From assembly GCA_910589415.1 (NCBI GenBank), contig OU342635.1, forward strand, positions 39,458,929 through 39,522,928: a stretch of 64,000 bases of DNA, given 5' to 3'. Origin of the DNA: Malachius bipustulatus. Taxonomy: Eukaryota; Arthropoda; Insecta; Coleoptera; Melyridae. The translations under genes and the position numbers were made by a program. The stretch's first letter is position 1, and the number at the start of each line of letters is the position of its first letter. This document shows, piece after piece, positions 60,161 through 64,000 of the stretch. The notes beneath the pieces were generated by a model. That model saw only the letters and a program-made list of their open reading frames with translations, ran no database searches and had not been told where the DNA came from.

Positions 60161-61223
60161 CTGAGGTGGTCCAGGGAACTTTATCATTATTATAACAAAG
60201 ATGGATTGTAGGAGATAATGAGAACAGCTGCGAATGTATATTGTTATATTTTTCGTGTACGCTGTACATAAAATTATTACCTATTTCAATAAAATAAAGT
60301 ACTGTTTTAAAAATCCAGACAAAGAAATTCTTAAATACTTTGTTACCATTTGTCAAGGAATCGACGCGCATCTAGTTTGACAATTTGACAGATGTCTAAG
60401 GTGTCAAAAATAATCCCGCTAGTCGTTGCCGGCCCCGCTGCTTCATGTCACATCATTTCGTCTGTCATCATGCTCGGCGTTTAATTTCCGGAATTCAGAG
60501 AATTTCATCCAACTTCGGAAATGATCGGGTTCGGTGGGGAAACTTCCGGAGCGGATACAAGCATCATTCAATGCAACCTATCGTGAGTTATTTAAGCTAA
60601 AATAATAAACTGAAAAATGACCGAGAAATCACTTTTCGTCCTATGTGTCCGAAATCTGACGACGTCACAACTTACTTATTTTCTGCAGCGGTAAAGAAAG
60701 ATTTCCTAATAAACTGACTTTATGTCCTCGCGTCAGCTAAGTTCGCCACAAATCTTCTTTATCGGCCTTTCTTTTTTTACTCTTATCAAAAAATCAACTC
60801 ATAATAATCGAGCGAAAACGCCTCTCCCCAGAACTTCTTCTTAGAAAGTTACACCTACTAGATCTCACGTATCACGAATGTTAATCTTTCTCTCATTGCC
60901 CGAAAAATCTTTTCCTGTTGTGGAGAATTGTTAACCTTATTATAATAACCATATGATTATTAGTCTTTATAGGATTTACCCCCTACTTCAAAAGTCAAGA
61001 CTAAACAATAGATTTTAATATTCTGAGAGTAACATTTTGAAAATACCTCTTTCCATCTACGCCCCTTTTCACTTACCCGTATTATAATGATAATACCTAC
61101 GTATGCCACGAACAAGAATCTGGGAGGAAGGAATAAATTTTTCACCTCCCGTCTCCAGCTTCTTGCAGCCTTCTTTTAATAACAATGATCTAGGCTAATG
61201 ATACCCACTTGCATTCATCTTAC

Positions 61224-61384
61224 CTAACGATAAAGCTTTGCACACGACCATGGCCTCTAATAGCGACCATCCATCTCCGCAGATGACTCCCCAGCTTCCG
61301 GACTTGGTTTTTACTTCGACTCGTCCTTCTGTCGCTATCCTGCCTCCCATTAACCGGATCTGCGAAATTTCTGGCATCAAACTC
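61224..61384 (-). CDS. Loxl2: Lysyl oxidase-like protein, internal exon (start of second SRCR domain)
   Basis: 161 nt: one base, 53 codons, one base. The acceptor is TTCCTCCAG|GAG and the donor TTAG|GTAAGA. The peptide reads SLMPEISQIRLMGGRIATEG, then RVEVKTKSGSWGVICGDGWS, then LLEAMVVCKALSL. IRLxGGxxxxEGRVEV, WGxxCGDxW and EAMVVCxxLxLG are the standard opening of an SRCR domain in LOXL proteins. The split glycine codon (G|GC) joins in frame to the next exon, giving LGYASDAM. Like the rest of the gene, this part is extracellular in the family. The 1.75-kb intron upstream and 5.95-kb intron downstream contain only repeats and unassigned AT-rich DNA. Confidence 0.93.
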
Positions 61385-63136
61385 CTGGAGGAAATGAGAA
61401 ATTTCTTAAGACTCGTTCACATGTGTCCAATAAAATCATTTTTATGTAATATAAAATTAATGTTCGATCTGGCTTGCTTGGGGCTTTATGAGTATTCCAC
61501 CTAGTTCTTGATTTTTATATAAATTAGGAAAAGAAGTTGCTGAAATGTGAAGAATTATGAACTCAGTAGATATGAAGAAAAATTTTTTATAGTCCCCGTA
61601 CTAAAATCTTTTTGAATTTATGTTTCTTAAATTTATGATCGTTAAGAATTAGGAGGAAAAATCCATTTATTTTGTAGCAACTGATTTATAAGAGACTGCT
61701 TGCCAACAAGATATTTCATCTATATTGAATTACAGCCTCTGAAATAACTTATAATGAATTTAGGTTACCTCAAATTATTGCTTGATCGAAGTAAATTCTC
61801 GTTAATTACTCAGTGAAAGTTGGTGCATTGTGGTGGTTGAAATTAATCTATTAATAAGTACTTAATTAAAATTTGATTGAATTTGAAGCCGGAGAGAATT
61901 TCTTGTGTTAAAAAAAATACTTCTTAGTATAAATAATTCATTCTTCAGCAAGTTTTCATAAGTAATAAGAACATGGGTAGGTACCTAGTATTATATTATG
62001 TAACAATTATTACAGCTGAATATTATAAAAAGGGAAGTTCATAATACAACTTCTTGATTACATAGCTAGCTGCTTAAGTAACTTATGTAAATAAACTCTA
62101 AGTTCTCGAGATACATTAAACTTTGAAACAACTTGAAATTTGATGAGCGAATTAAACTTAACTTGAAGTTCTGAGACACATCAAGGAAATTCCATACCTA
62201 TACATATAGAAGGGAAAGTTCGAATATTACATTTACTAAACCGGAAATTATATTGAATTATCTTCGGTATTAAAAAGTTTTGTTTTTTTTTTAGTTTAAA
62301 AGGCCTGGCCTTTTTGGGGCTTTCTACAATGGGCATCAATCTTAGAAAAAAACTATCTGAGCACTTATTTTTCATAAAATTTTCAGTAATTTTATCATAA
62401 GTTAAGATTCTAATCAAGAGGATTAATAAGACTTTAATTTTTCAAAATTGAAGTTAGCAACCTTCAGGCCAAAGTATGTCCCTTCAGGAAGCCGTTCGAA
62501 ATCCTTTCAACAAGAAATAAAACTTACCATCCTAATGAATTCAAAAAGAAATCGCGATGACATTTTTGACTTTGTTAAAGTTAATATTTAGAAATCTGGA
62601 CAAAAATTGACCTTAGCTCCACTTCCTGGAACTTTTAGCTAATCATTTATGCCAGAACACAAAACGTAACAACTTAAAAGTAACCATAATTTGGTACAAA
62701 TCGACCATATACCTACCTAAATCTTAAAAAATAGAACTACAGGAGCTCTGAGATACTGAGAAAAAGACAAACAAACCACAGAGTATGCAGACGTAATAAC
62801 ATCAGAACTCGCCTTTACTTCAATTTATAAACTCCTCTTTTTTACCTCATTTCTTTTATTTCATGTCGATATTAATGCGCCCTACTAAATGAACTTTTTT
62901 CCGTTTTTGCTATACACCGGAAGAAAACTTTTGACATTAATTCATCAAAGACCGCATCTTCAAACTAATTACAACTAAATGGAACAAAGTTCTCGTAAGC
63001 AAACATAAAAATTTAAGATCCCCAGAGTTAAATGTTACTGCGGAGTTATACGCTCGGCTACGATTATTACCCCTTAAGTCTTGCGGTAACCGTTTTCCCA
63101 GAATAAAATTCGCTTTAGCAAAGATGATTGACTTAC
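61385..63136. other. Loxl2 intron between SRCR exons, nothing recognised
   Basis: AT-rich intron of 1.75 kb without repeats I could recognise. Confidence 0.5.
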
Positions 63137-63308
63137 AAGGATACGCTCTCATCTTCATCAATCTCTCCTTCTCCTTCCCGAGGCTTCTCGCAGATGACTC
63201 CCGCGGCTTCGGCTGAGCTGCAATCATTATTGCCCCATCCGTCAAATCTGCAGTTGATTATCTCCTCCTCGGTGCCGTCACAGTACACATTATCCATCCA
63301 GTAACGCC
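63137..63308 (-). CDS. Loxl2: Lysyl oxidase-like protein, internal exon (end of first visible SRCR domain)
   Basis: 172 nt: two bases completing a codon, 56 codons, then two bases. The acceptor is GATGATTAG|GG (63309-63311; weak pyrimidine tract) and the donor TT|GTAAGT at 63131-63136. The peptide WMDNVYCDGTEEEIINCRFDG then GNNDCSSAEAAGVICEKP is the C-terminal half of a scavenger-receptor Cys-rich domain: the pattern W-x-D/N-N-x-x-C-x-G-x-E, then C-x6-WG-x-x-x-C, then E-x-A-G-V-x-C. An acidic linker (GEGEIDEDESVSL) follows. LOXL2-4 and insect Loxl2 carry SRCR domains in front of the oxidase domain. The first half of this domain and the signal peptide must lie right of position 64000. Joins exon 61224-61384 as TT|G. 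Confidence 0.9.
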
Positions 63309-64000
63309 CTAATCATCCAAAGATTTCAGTTTTAGATAGAAGGGGACTTCATCCCGAATCATCTCGTTAATCTTAACATCCTATTTCAGGAGGTGATTAT
63401 TGCTATAAGGTATTAACAGTGACTCGGTTATAGCGGATTAGGATTCAGGGGAGAATCGGTGAGGGGAAAAATATCGAAAAATTAATCAAAGACTAGTTCT
63501 TTATTGTATGATGTAGGTGAGTTATAATAAAGCAACTAAATAGAAGTTTTTATGACTGTCTCGACCATATAGTCAACACCTAAGTCAAGTAGAAAAATTA
63601 CCCTCTTGTTTCGATCACTGAATTAGCAGGGTATCTTTTAACTTTGAATATTTCCCCTTCTATTGGATATTTTATTTTCCTTTATCCATTCCAATATTTT
63701 CAATAGAGAAATCCCATACCATTATGGATAGAATGAACTGGCCCATATATTCCTACAATTCCCTTATTACTCAGATGAGTAACGAGCCTAAGCTCACCAA
63801 TTGCCTAAACGAAAAAAAAAAAGGAAAATATGGAGTAAAAATAAGTAATTTTTATTATTAATTTATAACCGAGTAGGTACACTGTATTTGAATATATGGT
63901 AAAACTTTCTGTTATAAATCTCCCGAACTATAATAAAAATTTAGATTTAATATAATTTATAGCAGCTTTTAGAGGTAAGTACCTACGAACTAAAAGCACT
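63309..64000. other. Loxl2 intron running off the right edge
   Basis: AT-rich, no exon seen. The preceding exon, with the first half of the SRCR domain, must lie beyond 64000. Confidence 0.5.

Larger units (their letters stand above)
55272..61223. other. Loxl2 intron with small MITEs
   Basis: Contains the elements at 56706, 57681 and 59910. A less AT-rich block at 60400-60580 has no frame of note. No further exon was seen. Confidence 0.5.

Overview
The window is animal nuclear DNA, almost certainly from an insect. It is AT-rich and has spliced genes with GT-AG introns, very long introns and many non-coding transposon relics. The two host genes read as insect proteins: a GAF-domain phosphodiesterase closest, from memory, to Drosophila Pde6, and a two-SRCR lysyl oxidase-like protein of the Loxl2 type. 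The insect order cannot be fixed from the sequence.

Both genes lie on the minus strand and both are incomplete. The phosphodiesterase starts at about 36.9 kb and runs leftwards: exon 1 at 36649-36891, exon 2 at 32865-33209, exon 3 at 10309-10557 and exon 4 at 10107-10250. These give the N-terminus, all of GAF-A and the start of GAF-B. All four junction phases are 0 and the joined reading frame is open. The rest of GAF-B and the catalytic domain must lie left of position 1, since no exon for them is visible in 1-10106. The lysyl oxidase-like gene enters from the right edge: exons at 63137-63308, 61224-61384, 54839-55271 and 46610-46985. The last one carries the stop codon. They give the end of one SRCR domain, a second SRCR domain and the whole amine oxidase domain. 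About 9.7 kb without a recognisable gene separates the two.

The rest is repeat-laden intron and intergenic DNA. The 22.3 kb intron 2 of the phosphodiesterase holds a LINE with an intact reverse transcriptase ORF (20.7-22.75 kb), a decayed LINE RNase H fragment (13.4-13.8 kb), a 326-bp hairpin (12.87-13.19 kb), two neighbouring terminal-inverted-repeat elements (15.80-17.39 and 17.39-19.05 kb) and a rearranged repeat cluster (20.44-24.39 kb). It also holds an element packed with GTCAAACG motifs (30.74-31.67 kb). The left flank holds a nested pair of TA-flanked elements (7.26-8.65 kb) beside an unfilled copy (8.78-9.35 kb). The intergenic region has two fold-back elements (42.5-43.4 and 44.9-45.65 kb). 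The Loxl2 introns hold a 106-bp-TIR element (48.12-48.62 kb), a TIR element with the start of a recombinase-like protein (48.92-50.05 kb) and a 1.64-kb modular palindrome (52.13-53.77 kb). Several small MITEs follow at 56-60 kb.

No tRNA, rRNA, CRISPR array or bacterial feature was seen. The most unusual signals are in the mobile DNA: elements with many short motifs iterated in both orientations, palindromes built from CAGGGTG-bounded blocks, and a TIR family whose internal ORF looks like the start of a tyrosine-recombinase-like protein.
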